DNA of 64,000 nucleotides, from NCBI GenBank assembly GCA_963931055.1, contig OZ006987.1:1054001-1118000 (forward strand). Reading direction: 5' to 3'. The DNA comes from Coprenecus sp949297365 (GTDB lineage: Bacteria; Bacteroidota; Bacteroidia; Bacteroidales; UBA932). Under the pieces are notes generated by a model that was not told where the DNA came from, searched no databases, and saw nothing but the letters and a program-made list of their open reading frames with translations. The translations under genes and the position numbers were made by a program. Within the stretch, counting starts at the first letter, position 1, and each line of letters opens with the position of its first letter. Positions 29,151 to 38,559 of this stretch are shown here, one piece after another.

Positions 29151-29180
29151 CGCTGATTCATAAATAAAACCAGAATATAC

Positions 29181-29225
29181 AAGGCCGGCCGCAGGACTCA
29201 CCTCCGTCGCGGCCGGTCTTTTTCG
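29181..29225 (+). terminator. intrinsic terminator
   Basis: A 12-bp stem (29181-29192 with 29209-29220, one G-U pair) followed by five T. Downstream of the disrupted lipoprotein gene. Confidence 0.75.
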
Positions 29226-29268
29226 TCACAGGAGTTCGTCGGGACAATTGCCCGTTTCGTCCAGTTTA

Positions 29269-29300
29269 TTTGCGGCAGGGCCGCTCTCACGGTAGCTTTG
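29269..29300 (+). promoter_or_regulatory. promoter of the second export operon
   Basis: TTTG (29269-29272), 20 bp, TAGCTTTG (29293-29300): a full match to the Bacteroidetes consensus. The start site would be near 29306, leaving a leader of about 13 nt before the ATG at 29319. Confidence 0.75.
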
Positions 29301-29318
29301 CGAAAAACAAAGAACAAC

Positions 29319-30665
29319 ATGAGAAAGCTGCTGTGGATACTGCTCCTGTGTGTACCTGTCACCGCCATCGGCCAGAACGGGGACACAGTCAGGGTATGGT
29401 CTCTTAAGGACTGCATCGACTATGCTATGGAGAACAACATCCAGCTCCGTCAGAGCTGCAACGAATATCTTTCCGGGATGGAGGACACCCGGCAGGCCAA
29501 GGCCGCCATACTGCCTTCCCTTTCCGCCTCGACTTCCCAGAGTCTGTCCAATTACCCCTCCAATGATGTATCGGACAACAATATGTACACCGGCTCATAC
29601 AATCTGAACGCCCGCATGAGCCTCTTCCAGGGAGGTTCGCTTGCGACGGCTGTCAAGCAGGGCAAGGTACAGAACGAGATAGACCTGCTCAGTATCGAGG
29701 AGACCGCCAACGACATCCGGACAGCGATAATCGAGGCATACATGCAGTGCCTGTATGCCGATGAGTCCGTAACTGTGGCCAGAAGCACTGCGGATGCCTC
29801 GAAGGCCCAGAGGGACAGGGCCGAGGAGATGTGGAAGGCCGGATCCATCAGCAAGGTGGACTTTGCACAGCTGGAGAGCCAGTGGATGAGTGACGAATAC
29901 CAGGTGGTCTCGGCGCAGACATCCCTGGACAATTACCGGCTCCAGCTGAAACAGCTTCTGGAACTGGACATCATGGAAGAAATGAATCTTGCCGGGCCCG
30001 AAGTGAGCGACGTGCAGGTCATGTCGGTATTGCCGTCTAAAACCGACGTGTATGCAGCGGCCCTGAGTGCCATGCCTGAGGTTGAGCGTGGCAGACTGTC
30101 CGTCAAGGCCGCGGAGCTGGGTATTAAACAGGCCCGGTCAGGATTCTTTCCCACCCTTTCACTTTCGGCCGGTGTGGGGACGGCCTTTATGTCGGCCACC
30201 GGTGCGGGTACAGCCACGGGCTCGACTCCCGGCTATCATTCCGGCAACCAGTACTGGAATAATTTCAACGAGAATATAGGTCTGTCCCTGAGCATCCCCA
30301 TCTACTCCAACAGACAGACCCGCACGGCCGTCAACAAGGCCAGACTGGAGGCGGAGAACAGCCGTCTGGAACAGTTGAATATCGAAAAACAGCTGCTGCA
30401 GGAAGTGGAGTCGGCATACCTCAACGCCGTCTCGTACCAGGCCCGCTACACCGCCGCCCTCAAGCAGCAGGAATACGCCAGGGAAAGCTATGAGCTGACC
30501 TATGAGCAGTTCTCGCTCGGGGTGAAGAATACCGTGGAGCTTATCACGGCTCAGAACGAGCTCACTGTCGCGGAACAGGAAGCCCTGCAGGCCAAATACA
30601 TGACCCTGCTCAACATGGAGCTGCTCAACATCTATCAAGGCAAGGAAATTCAAGGAGAATATTAA
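29319..30665 (+). CDS. TolC-family outer-membrane efflux protein
   Basis: 448 residues from the ATG at 29319; the frame opens at a TTG at 29298 that lies inside the -7 box, so it is not used. Signal 'MRKLLWILLLCVPVTAIGQ', then OEP repeats: 'VWSLKDCIDYAMENNIQLRQ' (about 25) and the second half ending 'KNTVELITAQNELTVAEQEAL'. Tunnel partner of the MacA/MacB genes that follow by 10 nt. Confidence 0.92.
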   Translation: MRKLLWILLLCVPVTAIGQNGDTVRVWSLKDCIDYAMENNIQLRQSCNEYLSGMEDTRQAKAAILPSLSASTSQSLSNYPSNDVSDNNMYTGSYNLNARMSLFQGGSLATAVKQGKVQNEIDLLSIEETANDIRTAIIEAYMQCLYADESVTVARSTADASKAQRDRAEEMWKAGSISKVDFAQLESQWMSDEYQVVSAQTSLDNYRLQLKQLLELDIMEEMNLAGPEVSDVQVMSVLPSKTDVYAAALSAMPEVERGRLSVKAAELGIKQARSGFFPTLSLSAGVGTAFMSATGAGTATGSTPGYHSGNQYWNNFNENIGLSLSIPIYSNRQTRTAVNKARLEAENSRLEQLNIEKQLLQEVESAYLNAVSYQARYTAALKQQEYARESYELTYEQFSLGVKNTVELITAQNELTVAEQEALQAKYMTLLNMELLNIYQGKEIQGEY

Positions 30666-30675
30666 AAGAGAATAT

Positions 30676-31869
30676 ATGAAAAAAGGTATCAGAAACGGTA
30701 TAATCATTCTGGCGGCGTGCATCATGGTGGCCTCCGCCGTGGGGATATGGATACTGTCCGGTCCTAAGGGAAAGGGCGACATATCGCTTGAGACCGCATC
30801 GGTGGCCAGAGTGGACATACACAACTCGGTAACGGCCACCGGGACGGTGGAGCCGGTCACGCTGGTAGAGGTCGGAACTCAGGTCTCGGGCATCATAGAC
30901 AAGCTCTATGTAGACTACAATGACCATGTAAAAGCCGGCCAGCTGATAGCGGAAATGGACAAGGTGACGCTTGAGTCGGAACTGGAGCAGGCCGAGGCCC
31001 AGCTGTCCAGCAGCAAGACCGAATACGAATACAGGGAAAAGGAATACCTGCGTACTAAAAAACTGTACGAGAAAGAGCTGGTGAGCGACGCCGAGTATGA
31101 CGAGGCCAAGTACCTGTACGAGACGGCCAGGAACGCCTACGAGCAGAACCAGGCCTCCATCACGGGTGTCCGCCGCAATCTGGGCTACGCCACCATCACC
31201 TCGCCCATAGACGGAGTGGTCATCAGCCGCGCTGTCGAGGAGGGGCAGACTGTGGCTGCCGGCTTCGAGACACCCACCCTGTTCACCATCGCCAACGACC
31301 TCAGGGACATGCAGGTGGTGGCCGACGTGGACGAGGCGGACATAGGCTATGTGGCAGAGGGACAGAGAGTGGAGTTTACAGTGGATGCCTATCCTGACGA
31401 CATCTTCACCGGAAATGTCAGGCAGGTACGTCTGGAAGCCACGACTGAGTCAAGTGTAGTGACCTACGAGGTAGTCATCTCGGCTGCCAATCCGGAGCTG
31501 AAACTGAAGCCCGGTCTCACGGCCAATGTGACAATATATACTCTGGACAGACAGAACGTGTGTGCAGTTCCGTCCAAGGCTCTGCGGTTCGCACCGGATC
31601 CGGGACTCATTTCTAAATTGGGTTTAAGTATTTCTGGCGTTCCGGCCGGTGCAGCCGCATCCGGGACGGTCTGGGTACTGGACGGGCAGACTTTACGCCC
31701 GACGGCAGTCTCTACAGGAGCCTCGGACAGGGACATGACCGAAATCCTCTCCGGTCTGCACGAGGGGGAACAGGTGGTGCTCGGTCTGAAAATGGCAGTT
31801 CCGGCAGATGTCATGAAATCTCCCGGAGCGCAGGAGCGCAGCCCGTTCATGCCCGGTCCTCCAAGATAA
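30676..31869 (+). CDS. MacA-like periplasmic adaptor
   Basis: 397 residues. N-terminal helix (about 8-27), lipoyl halves ('VTATGTVEPVTLVEVGTQVSGII' and 'ITSPIDGVVISRAVEEGQTV'), a helical hairpin between them, then beta-barrel ('VVADVDEADIGYVAEGQRVEFTV') and membrane-proximal domain. The VGTQVSG and SPIDG motifs are of the MacA type. It joins the TolC partner to the MacB-like pump encoded next. Confidence 0.92.
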   Translation: MKKGIRNGIIILAACIMVASAVGIWILSGPKGKGDISLETASVARVDIHNSVTATGTVEPVTLVEVGTQVSGIIDKLYVDYNDHVKAGQLIAEMDKVTLESELEQAEAQLSSSKTEYEYREKEYLRTKKLYEKELVSDAEYDEAKYLYETARNAYEQNQASITGVRRNLGYATITSPIDGVVISRAVEEGQTVAAGFETPTLFTIANDLRDMQVVADVDEADIGYVAEGQRVEFTVDAYPDDIFTGNVRQVRLEATTESSVVTYEVVISAANPELKLKPGLTANVTIYTLDRQNVCAVPSKALRFAPDPGLISKLGLSISGVPAGAAASGTVWVLDGQTLRPTAVSTGASDRDMTEILSGLHEGEQVVLGLKMAVPADVMKSPGAQERSPFMPGPPR

Positions 31870-31878
31870 CAGCACGCT

Positions 31879-32619
31879 ATGAAAGAGATTATCAGACTGG
31901 AGGATATCAGACGGGACTTCACTGTAGGCGGCGAGACCGTCCATGCCCTGCGCGGAGTAACGTTTACCATCACCGAGGGAGAATTTGTCACGGTCATGGG
32001 GTCCTCGGGTTCGGGCAAATCCACCCTGCTCAACATTCTGGGATGTCTGGACACTCCCACCTCCGGGGACTATTATCTGGACGGCGTACCGGTACGCACC
32101 ATGGACAAGAACAGGCGGGCCACTCTCCGCAACCGCAAGATAGGCTTCGTGTTCCAGAGCTACAACCTGTTGCCCAAGACCACCGCCGTGGAAAATGTGG
32201 AGCTGCCGCTGATGTACAACCCATCATGCTCGGCACGTCAGCGCAGGGAGAAGGCAGTGGCTGCCCTGGAGGCCGTAGGGCTGGGAGACCGGCTCATGCA
32301 CAAGAGCAACCAGATGTCCGGAGGCCAGATGCAGAGAGTGGCCATAGCCCGGGCCCTGGTCAACGACCCGGCGGTCATCCTGGCCGACGAGGCCACCGGC
32401 AATCTGGACACGCGTACCAGCTATGAGGTGCTGGTGCTCTTCCAGCAGCTTCATGCCCAGGGCCGTACCATCATATTTGTAACACACAACCCGGACATTG
32501 CCCGCTACAGCAGCCGCAACATCACTCTCAGGGACGGCCGAGTAACCGGAGATGTCCGCAATCATGACATACTGGATGCGGCGCGCACACTGGCGTCTCT
32601 TCCGGTGGAGGAGGACTGA
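31879..32619 (+). CDS. MacB-like ABC ATP-binding protein
   Basis: 246 residues. Walker A 'GSSGSGKS', Q-loop 'VFQSYNLLPKT', signature 'MSGGQMQR', Walker B 'VILADEA' (Ala replaces the usual Pro after Glu), H-loop 'VTHN'. In E. coli the ATPase and permease are one MacB chain; here they are separate adjacent genes (2-nt spacer), as often in Bacteroidetes. Confidence 0.93.
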   Translation: MKEIIRLEDIRRDFTVGGETVHALRGVTFTITEGEFVTVMGSSGSGKSTLLNILGCLDTPTSGDYYLDGVPVRTMDKNRRATLRNRKIGFVFQSYNLLPKTTAVENVELPLMYNPSCSARQRREKAVAALEAVGLGDRLMHKSNQMSGGQMQRVAIARALVNDPAVILADEATGNLDTRTSYEVLVLFQQLHAQGRTIIFVTHNPDIARYSSRNITLRDGRVTGDVRNHDILDAARTLASLPVEED

Positions 32620-32621
32620 CC

Positions 32622-33842
32622 ATGAATCTGACCAATCTGTTTAAAATAGCCATAAAAGCCCTGGGCAACAACAAATTCAGAGGCTTTCTGACCATGCTGG
32701 GCATCATCATCGGAGTAGCCGCCGTCATCACCATGCTCGCCATCGGGCAGGGTTCGAAAAGAAGTATTCAGGCCCAGATCAGCGAGATGGGCTCCAATAT
32801 GATAATGATTCATCCCGGAGGAGAGCGCAGGGGCGGAGTCAGACTAAGCGCCGACGACATGGAAACGCTCAAGATAGAGGATCTGGAGGACATCGGCAGT
32901 CAGGCCGGCTTCGTAACCTATGTGTCCCCGGCGGTCAACAGTTCCGGCCAGGCCATCTACGGAGCCAACAATACTCCGACTACGGTCTACGGAGTCAACC
33001 GGGACTATCTGGAGATCAGACGCTACAGGGTAGAGGACGGAGACGTGTTCTCCGACAGGGACATACAGACCGCCGCCAAAGTCTGCCTGGTGGGAAAGTC
33101 CGTGGTGGACGAACTGTTCCCCGACGGACAGAATCCCATAGGAAAGGTCATCCGTTTCGGCTCCATACCCCTGCGCATAGTCGGAGTGCTGGAGAGCAAG
33201 GGTTACAACAGCATGGGCATGGATCAGGACGACCTGATAATCGCCCCCTATACTACAGTTCAGAAGCGCATCCTGGCCATAACACACCTTCAGGAGATAG
33301 TCTGCTCGGCTCTGGCTGAGGACTATACGGAGCAGGCGATAGAGGAGATAACCTCGATACTCCGGGACAACCACCGGCTGAGACCGGGCGATGAGAACGA
33401 CTTCTCCATACGTTCCCAGCAGGAGCTGTCCTCCATGATGACATCCACTACCGACATGATGACTGTCCTGCTGGCTGCAGTAGCCGGTATCTCCCTGCTG
33501 GTAGGCGGCATCGGCATCATGAACATCATGTATGTGTCGGTAACGGAGCGTACCAGAGAGATAGGACTGCGTATGTCCATAGGAGCCAAGGGCAGGGATA
33601 TTCTGGCCCAGTTCCTGATCGAGTCCATCCTCATAAGCGTGACCGGCGGTCTCATAGGGGTGGTGCTGGGAATAGGCGCGGCCTTCCTGGTCAATATCCT
33701 GGCCTCATACCCGATATACATCCAGCCGTGGAGCGTAATCCTCTCATTCGCCGTATGTACGGTTACAGGAGTCTTCTTCGGCTGGTACCCGGCCCGGAAA
33801 GCCGCAGGCCTGGATCCTATCGAAGCCATACGGTACGAATAA
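32622..33842 (+). CDS. MacB-like ABC permease
   Basis: 406 residues. First helix (about 18-40, 'GFLTMLGIIIGVAAVITMLAIG'), MacB periplasmic domain (about 45-270), then three FtsX helices with 'GIGIMNIMYVSVTERTREIGLRMSIGAKGRDI', a strongly conserved MacB sequence, and a final 'GWYPARKAAGLDPIEAIRYE'. One complete MacB half-pump. Exported compound unknown (macrolides, lipids or peptides in known systems). Confidence 0.94.
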   Translation: MNLTNLFKIAIKALGNNKFRGFLTMLGIIIGVAAVITMLAIGQGSKRSIQAQISEMGSNMIMIHPGGERRGGVRLSADDMETLKIEDLEDIGSQAGFVTYVSPAVNSSGQAIYGANNTPTTVYGVNRDYLEIRRYRVEDGDVFSDRDIQTAAKVCLVGKSVVDELFPDGQNPIGKVIRFGSIPLRIVGVLESKGYNSMGMDQDDLIIAPYTTVQKRILAITHLQEIVCSALAEDYTEQAIEEITSILRDNHRLRPGDENDFSIRSQQELSSMMTSTTDMMTVLLAAVAGISLLVGGIGIMNIMYVSVTERTREIGLRMSIGAKGRDILAQFLIESILISVTGGLIGVVLGIGAAFLVNILASYPIYIQPWSVILSFAVCTVTGVFFGWYPARKAAGLDPIEAIRYE

Positions 33843-33859
33843 ACCCGGGAAAAATGCTT

Positions 33860-33867
33860 AACTTTGC
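33860..33867 (+). promoter_or_regulatory. -7 box before the LytS-like kinase
   Basis: TAACTTTG, only 6 nt before the ATG at 33874, so a transcript from it would be nearly leaderless. It suggests the kinase pair can be expressed apart from the export genes. Confidence 0.45.
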
Positions 33868-33873
33868 AGAGCC

Positions 33874-34911
33874 ATGACATCCAGTCAATCCAAATACGCC
33901 GGCTGGCCGATACACGTCCTGATATGGGCCGTCGTCCTGGTCATGCCCCTTTTCGTCACCTCGCCGGACCGTCCGCTGATGACCGGGACGGAGTATATCC
34001 GCTTCCTGGCCGTACCGCTGTCGTTCATGATAGTCTTCTACGTCAATTATCTGTATCTGATCAACCGGCTGCTTACCAGACACCGCCTGGCCATGTTCAT
34101 CGTGGTGAATGTACTGCTTGTAGCGGCCGTGATGATTGCGGTGCATCTTCTCTTCAGGTACGTGCTGCCACCGGACATACACCGTCCGCCAAGAGAGAGG
34201 CCGGTTATGGATACCCTGATGTTCTTCATGCGCAACGCGCTGATGTACTTTCTGGTCGTGGGAGCCAGCGTAGCCGTTCGGATGACAGGAGGCTGGTACA
34301 GAGCCGAGGCTGCCAGAAAGGAACTGGAGCACCGCCGCTCCGAAGCCGAACTGCAGAACCTCAGAAGCCAGATCAACCCGCATTTTCTCTTCAACACCCT
34401 GAACAACATCTACTCTCTCATCCAGATTGACACCGTCCGCGCCCAGGCCGCCGTACACGATCTGAGCCATCTGCTGCGCTATGTGCTTTACGGAAGCGAC
34501 AGACAGTCCGTGCCGCTGGACGACGAAGTGCATTTTATTCAGGAGTACGTGGACCTGATGCGTCTCCGCCTGCCCCGCCATGTGAAAGTGGACGTGTCGC
34601 TTCCGGAGCGGTCAGGAGTGATGACTGCCCCGCTGATGTTCATAGCCCTGGTGGAGAATGCCTTCAAGCACGGAGTCAGCAATGACAGACCCTCCTACGT
34701 CAGCATCCGCATCGCTCTGGAAGACGGAGCCGTGGTCTGCGAGACCCGCAACAGCTACTTCCCCAAATCCGGCGGCACCGACCGCAGCGGCTCCGGCATA
34801 GGACTCTCCAACTTGTCCCGCCGTCTGGAAATGCTGTATCCGGGACAGTACCGGTTTGAATACGGCCTCAATGGGGAAGAATACCGGACTTATATGCGTA
34901 TTCCATTGTAA
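33874..34911 (+). CDS. LytS/YehU-type sensor histidine kinase
   Basis: 345 residues. Four N-terminal membrane helices (about 12-30, 42-63, 72-95, 115-137), a short coiled coil, then the His_kinase domain with 'LRSQINPHFLFNTLNNIY' (phospho-accepting His170) and an ATPase part with 'LVENAFKHGV' and 'SGSGIGLSNL'. No extracytoplasmic sensor domain is present, so the signal is sensed in the membrane or not at all by inference. Pairs with the LytTR regulator 11 nt downstream. Confidence 0.92.
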   Translation: MTSSQSKYAGWPIHVLIWAVVLVMPLFVTSPDRPLMTGTEYIRFLAVPLSFMIVFYVNYLYLINRLLTRHRLAMFIVVNVLLVAAVMIAVHLLFRYVLPPDIHRPPRERPVMDTLMFFMRNALMYFLVVGASVAVRMTGGWYRAEAARKELEHRRSEAELQNLRSQINPHFLFNTLNNIYSLIQIDTVRAQAAVHDLSHLLRYVLYGSDRQSVPLDDEVHFIQEYVDLMRLRLPRHVKVDVSLPERSGVMTAPLMFIALVENAFKHGVSNDRPSYVSIRIALEDGAVVCETRNSYFPKSGGTDRSGSGIGLSNLSRRLEMLYPGQYRFEYGLNGEEYRTYMRIPL

Positions 34912-34922
34912 AACACCTGCCT

Positions 34923-35645
34923 ATGATACTTACCTGCATGGTTATAGATGACGAGCCGCTGGCCGTGGAACTTCTGGAAGGATACGTTCGGAAAACTCCT
35001 TTTCTGGCCCTGAAAGGCTCATACTGCAGCGCGGCTGCGGCTTTCGCGGCCCTGCAGGAGAGGCCGGTGGACCTGCTTTTCTGCGACATACAGATGCCCG
35101 GACTCAGCGGCATGGACCTGGCCCGCCTGCTGCCGGAGCATACCCGCATAGTCTTCACCACGGCTTTCAGTTCCTACGCAGTGGAAGGGTTCCGGGTCAA
35201 CGCCCTGGACTACCTCCTGAAGCCCATCAGTTACACCGACTTTCTGGCGGCTGCGGACAAGGCGCTCAAATGGTTCGGAATGAGCAGCACAGCGCAGAAT
35301 GCCGGCAGTACCGCCGACTCGATAATGGTCAGGACCGAATACCGTCTGATCAGAATCCCGCTGGACGACATCCTGTATATCGAAGGCCTCAAGGACTATG
35401 TGAAGATCTACCTGAAAGACGCCGAGCAGCCGGTACTCTCGCTCATGAGCATGAAGTCACTGGAGGAGGAACTTCCGGCAGACCGCTTCATCAGAGTCCA
35501 CCGCTCATTCATCGTCCAGCCCTCCAATATGTCCTATGTCGAGCGCGGCAGGATAGTATTCGGCAAAGTCCGCATCCCCGTCTCCGACACCTGCCGCCAG
35601 TCCTTCCAGGATTTCCTCTCAGCCCACTCCATCTACCCCCGCTAG
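34923..35645 (+). CDS. LytTR-family response regulator
   Basis: 240 residues. Receiver domain with acidic pair 'IDDEP' (9-13), phospho-Asp55 in 'LLFCDIQMPG', Thr and 'LDYLLKPI' near 100; LytTR DNA-binding domain from about 130 ('EYRLIRIPLDDILYIEGLKDYVKIYL' ... 'FIRVHRSFIVQP'). Expected to control the export operon just upstream, itself or both. Confidence 0.93.
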   Translation: MILTCMVIDDEPLAVELLEGYVRKTPFLALKGSYCSAAAAFAALQERPVDLLFCDIQMPGLSGMDLARLLPEHTRIVFTTAFSSYAVEGFRVNALDYLLKPISYTDFLAAADKALKWFGMSSTAQNAGSTADSIMVRTEYRLIRIPLDDILYIEGLKDYVKIYLKDAEQPVLSLMSMKSLEEELPADRFIRVHRSFIVQPSNMSYVERGRIVFGKVRIPVSDTCRQSFQDFLSAHSIYPR

Positions 35646-35661
35646 TCTCCGCCCGGAACCG

Positions 35662-36198
35662 TCAGGGCATGATGGAGATCTGGTCGGTACGGAAGCGGTC
35701 ATACTCCTCCTCGGAGAATACGTAGGGCCAGGTCATGATGCGCATCGGCACAGGCCGGGCGTCCTCGTGATAGGCCGGCTGCACATGCTCGTAAGGATTG
35801 AGGATAAAGCCGTTGCGCTCATAGAAAAGTCTACGCCTGAGAGTCATCCCGTCATCCTCGCACGGAGGCTCTATCTCCAGTATCATCGGGATGTCCATAC
35901 TCTTGATATAGTCCAGTATGGCCGTACCGGTACCGCGTCCCCTGAGCGAGGGATTGACCGCAAAATGCTCACCGTACAGATAGCCGCTGCCGAAATCCCA
36001 GAAAGTGAAGAATCCCGCCGGGCCGTCCTCTTCCCGCTGCTCGTAAAACACTATGAAATGGAATCTTGCATCGGACAGATATTCCGTCATCTCCGCAGTA
36101 TCCCTGCGCTCCTCATACGGAAAACTCTCCTCATAGATTCTCACGCACTCCGCATACAGCCCGTCTTCGGGCGACACAATCCTTCTTGCATTGATCAT
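35662..36198 (-). CDS. GNAT-family N-acetyltransferase
   Basis: 178 residues. The acetyl-CoA motif A is 'LYGEHFAVNPSLRGRGTGTAILDYI' (R-G-x-G-T-G form) near residue 80-105, preceded by 'GFFTFWDF'. The rest matches the small-molecule GNAT group. Substrate unknown. It lies 21 nt downstream of murB on the same strand, so it may be the last gene of the murein cluster. Confidence 0.8.
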   Translation of the reverse strand: MINARRIVSPEDGLYAECVRIYEESFPYEERRDTAEMTEYLSDARFHFIVFYEQREEDGPAGFFTFWDFGSGYLYGEHFAVNPSLRGRGTGTAILDYIKSMDIPMILEIEPPCEDDGMTLRRRLFYERNGFILNPYEHVQPAYHEDARPVPMRIMTWPYVFSEEEYDRFRTDQISIMP

Positions 36199-36219
36199 TG
36201 CAGTATAGTCTTAAAAGGT

Positions 36220-37245
36220 TTATAGAATATTGACTTCGGGATGAAGGTCCACGCCGAAACGGCTGCGGACATCGGAGCGGACGGCTTCGGCCAGTGCCTG
36301 CACCTCCGCGCCTTCGGCTCCTCCCAGATTGACCAGAACCAAAGCCTGCTTCCCGTATACCCCGGCCCTGCCGAGCGAACGGCCCTTCCAGCCGCACTGC
36401 TCTATCAGCCAGCCGGCTGAAAGCTTTACCGAACCCTCACCGTCATGCAGCTCATAGAACGGCACAGCCGGCCACTGCCGCTGAAGTTCCTGCAGCCTCG
36501 CCCCGGACACCACCGGATTGGTGAAGAAACTGCCGGCACTGCCTATTACCGCAGGATCAGGCAACTTGGAACTGCGTACAGAGATCACGGCATCCCTCAC
36601 ATCCCGCAGAGAGATATCGGAACGGGCGGCCAGAGCATCCGCCAGGGCCTTGTAACCCAGATTGAAATGCGGCCGGAGTCCCAGTCTGAAAGTCACCGAC
36701 AGCACCACGTATTTTTTATTGTCAGGCTGCTTGAAGATACTGCGGCGATAGCCGTATCCGCATTCCGCCGCCTCAAAGACTCTTATTTCCCCATTCTCGA
36801 CATTCAATGTCTCCACCCTGAGTATCAAATCCTTCACCTCCGTCCCATAGGCTCCTATATTCTGTACCGCAGCGGCACCGACCTCACCGGGAATGGCAGA
36901 CAGATTCTCCGCCCCGTACCAGCCGCGCTCCACACACATTGCCACGAAATCATCCCATACCACTCCGGAGCCGACCCGCACCACGGCCTGCTCACCGTCC
37001 TCATTGAGCGGTTCGACACCATTGATACGTGAGTGCAGCACCGTCCCCGGCCAGTCTTTGGTAAACAGCAGATTGCTGCCCCCGCCGATATGCAGCCACG
37101 GAGACGGCAGACGGGAGTCCCTAAGCATCTCAGCAGCCTCCACAAGCTCATTTTCCGAGCTGTATTCCACGAAAGCAGCGGTACGGGCATCTATCCCGAA
37201 TGTATTGTGTCCCAGAAGGGAATAATCTCTTTCTATCCTCAGCAT
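36220..37245 (-). CDS. murB: UDP-N-acetylenolpyruvoylglucosamine reductase
   Basis: 341 residues, the E. coli-type (type I) length. FAD-binding 'HIGGGSNLL' near residue 53-61 and 'GAENLSAIPGEVGAAAVQNIGAYG' in the centre; catalytic Ser in 'GSAGSFFTNPVV', and the acid near the end in 'DLHPEVNIL'. It reduces enolpyruvyl-UDP-GlcNAc to UDP-MurNAc, the step after MurA, which is encoded 2 nt upstream. Confidence 0.95.
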   Translation of the reverse strand: MLRIERDYSLLGHNTFGIDARTAAFVEYSSENELVEAAEMLRDSRLPSPWLHIGGGSNLLFTKDWPGTVLHSRINGVEPLNEDGEQAVVRVGSGVVWDDFVAMCVERGWYGAENLSAIPGEVGAAAVQNIGAYGTEVKDLILRVETLNVENGEIRVFEAAECGYGYRRSIFKQPDNKKYVVLSVTFRLGLRPHFNLGYKALADALAARSDISLRDVRDAVISVRSSKLPDPAVIGSAGSFFTNPVVSGARLQELQRQWPAVPFYELHDGEGSVKLSAGWLIEQCGWKGRSLGRAGVYGKQALVLVNLGGAEGAEVQALAEAVRSDVRSRFGVDLHPEVNIL

Positions 37246-37247
37246 GG

Positions 37248-38555
37248 TCAGTCAATCCTGGTGATACGGGCCCCGAGAGCGTTGAGACGGCCCTCTATGT
37301 TCTGATAACCGCGGTCTATCTGCTCTATGTTGTGAATGCGGCTGGTGCCGACCGCTCCCATCGCGGCGATGAGCATGGCGATACCGGCACGGATATCGGG
37401 GGAGGTCATCTCCCGGCCGCGCAGGTTCATCATACGGTTGTGTCCGACAACCACCGCCCTGTGCGGATCGCAGAGAATAATCTGCGCACCCATGTCTATG
37501 AGCTTGTCCACAAAGAACAGACGGCTCTCGAACATCTTCTGGTGTATCAGCACGCAGCCCCTGCACTGGGTGGCCACCACCAGCATGACGCTCAGCAGGT
37601 CAGGGGTAAGGCCGGGCCACGGCGCGTCGGCAATGGTCATGATGGAGCCGTCCAGGAAAGTCTCGATGGCATATTCGTCCTGAGCCGGCACATAGATGTC
37701 GTCCCCCCTCTGCTCCAGGGCAATGCCCAGACGGCGGAAACTCTCCGGGATGATACCGAGATTGTCGTAGGAGACGTTCTTTATCGTGATCTCACTCTGG
37801 GTCATGGCGGCCATGCCGATAAAGCTGCCGACTTCTATCATGTCCGGGAGCACAGTGTGTTCGGTACCGTGCAGCTCGCTCACTCCCTCTATGGTCAGCA
37901 GGTTGGAGGCGATGCCGCTTATTCTGGCACCCATGCGCACCAGCATCCGGCAGAGCTGCTGAAGGTACGGCTCGCAGGCGGCGTTGTAGATAGTCGTGGT
38001 GCCCTCGGCCAGGACAGCGGCCATGATGATATTGGCCGTACCGGTCACGGATGCCTCGTCCAGCAGCATACGGGTACCGCGCAGACGGTCCGCCCTGAGT
38101 TCAAACGTAGCATTGTCCTTGTTGTAGGAAAATTCCGCACCGAGCTTCTTCAGGCCCTCGAAGTGAGTGTCAAGTCTCCGGCGGCCTATCTTGTCCCCGC
38201 CGGGCTTGGCGGTCAGCGCATAGCCGAAACGGGCCAGCATCGGGCCGGTCAGCATGATGGAGCCGCGCAGGGAGGCATTGCGCTTGAGGAACTCGGGAGT
38301 GCGGAGATAATCCATGTCCACTGCCTCCGCACAGAAACTGTAGCGTCCCTCTCCCAGTTTCTCCACCTTGACACCCATATCCTGCAGCAGGGCAATCAGG
38401 TTGTTGACATCCAGGATGTCGGGTATATTGCTGACTGTGACTTTCTCCCTGGTCAACAGCACCGCGCACAGTATCTGGAGCACCTCGTTCTTGGCTCCCT
38501 GCGGAAATATCTCTCCTGAGAGTCTGTGACCGCCCTCTATGACAAAACAAGACAT
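37248..38555 (-). CDS. murA: UDP-N-acetylglucosamine 1-carboxyvinyltransferase
   Basis: 435 residues. First committed step of murein synthesis, adding enolpyruvate from PEP to UDP-GlcNAc. Motifs: 'GAKNEVLQ' (about 20-27) and the two inside-out alpha/beta domains. The active-site loop reads 'PGGDKIGRR', so the position of the fosfomycin-alkylated Cys is Asp121. Cys-to-Asp at this site gives intrinsic fosfomycin resistance in MurA of mycobacteria and chlamydiae, and I expect the same here. It is followed by murB and preceded by lpxK (4-nt gap). Confidence 0.96.
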   Translation of the reverse strand: MSCFVIEGGHRLSGEIFPQGAKNEVLQILCAVLLTREKVTVSNIPDILDVNNLIALLQDMGVKVEKLGEGRYSFCAEAVDMDYLRTPEFLKRNASLRGSIMLTGPMLARFGYALTAKPGGDKIGRRRLDTHFEGLKKLGAEFSYNKDNATFELRADRLRGTRMLLDEASVTGTANIIMAAVLAEGTTTIYNAACEPYLQQLCRMLVRMGARISGIASNLLTIEGVSELHGTEHTVLPDMIEVGSFIGMAAMTQSEITIKNVSYDNLGIIPESFRRLGIALEQRGDDIYVPAQDEYAIETFLDGSIMTIADAPWPGLTPDLLSVMLVVATQCRGCVLIHQKMFESRLFFVDKLIDMGAQIILCDPHRAVVVGHNRMMNLRGREMTSPDIRAGIAMLIAAMGAVGTSRIHNIEQIDRGYQNIEGRLNALGARITRID

Positions 38556-38559
38556 AACG

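Noticed and set aside
37200..38519. 439-codon plus-strand frame over murA
   Set aside because: Antisense to murA, whose motifs are complete.
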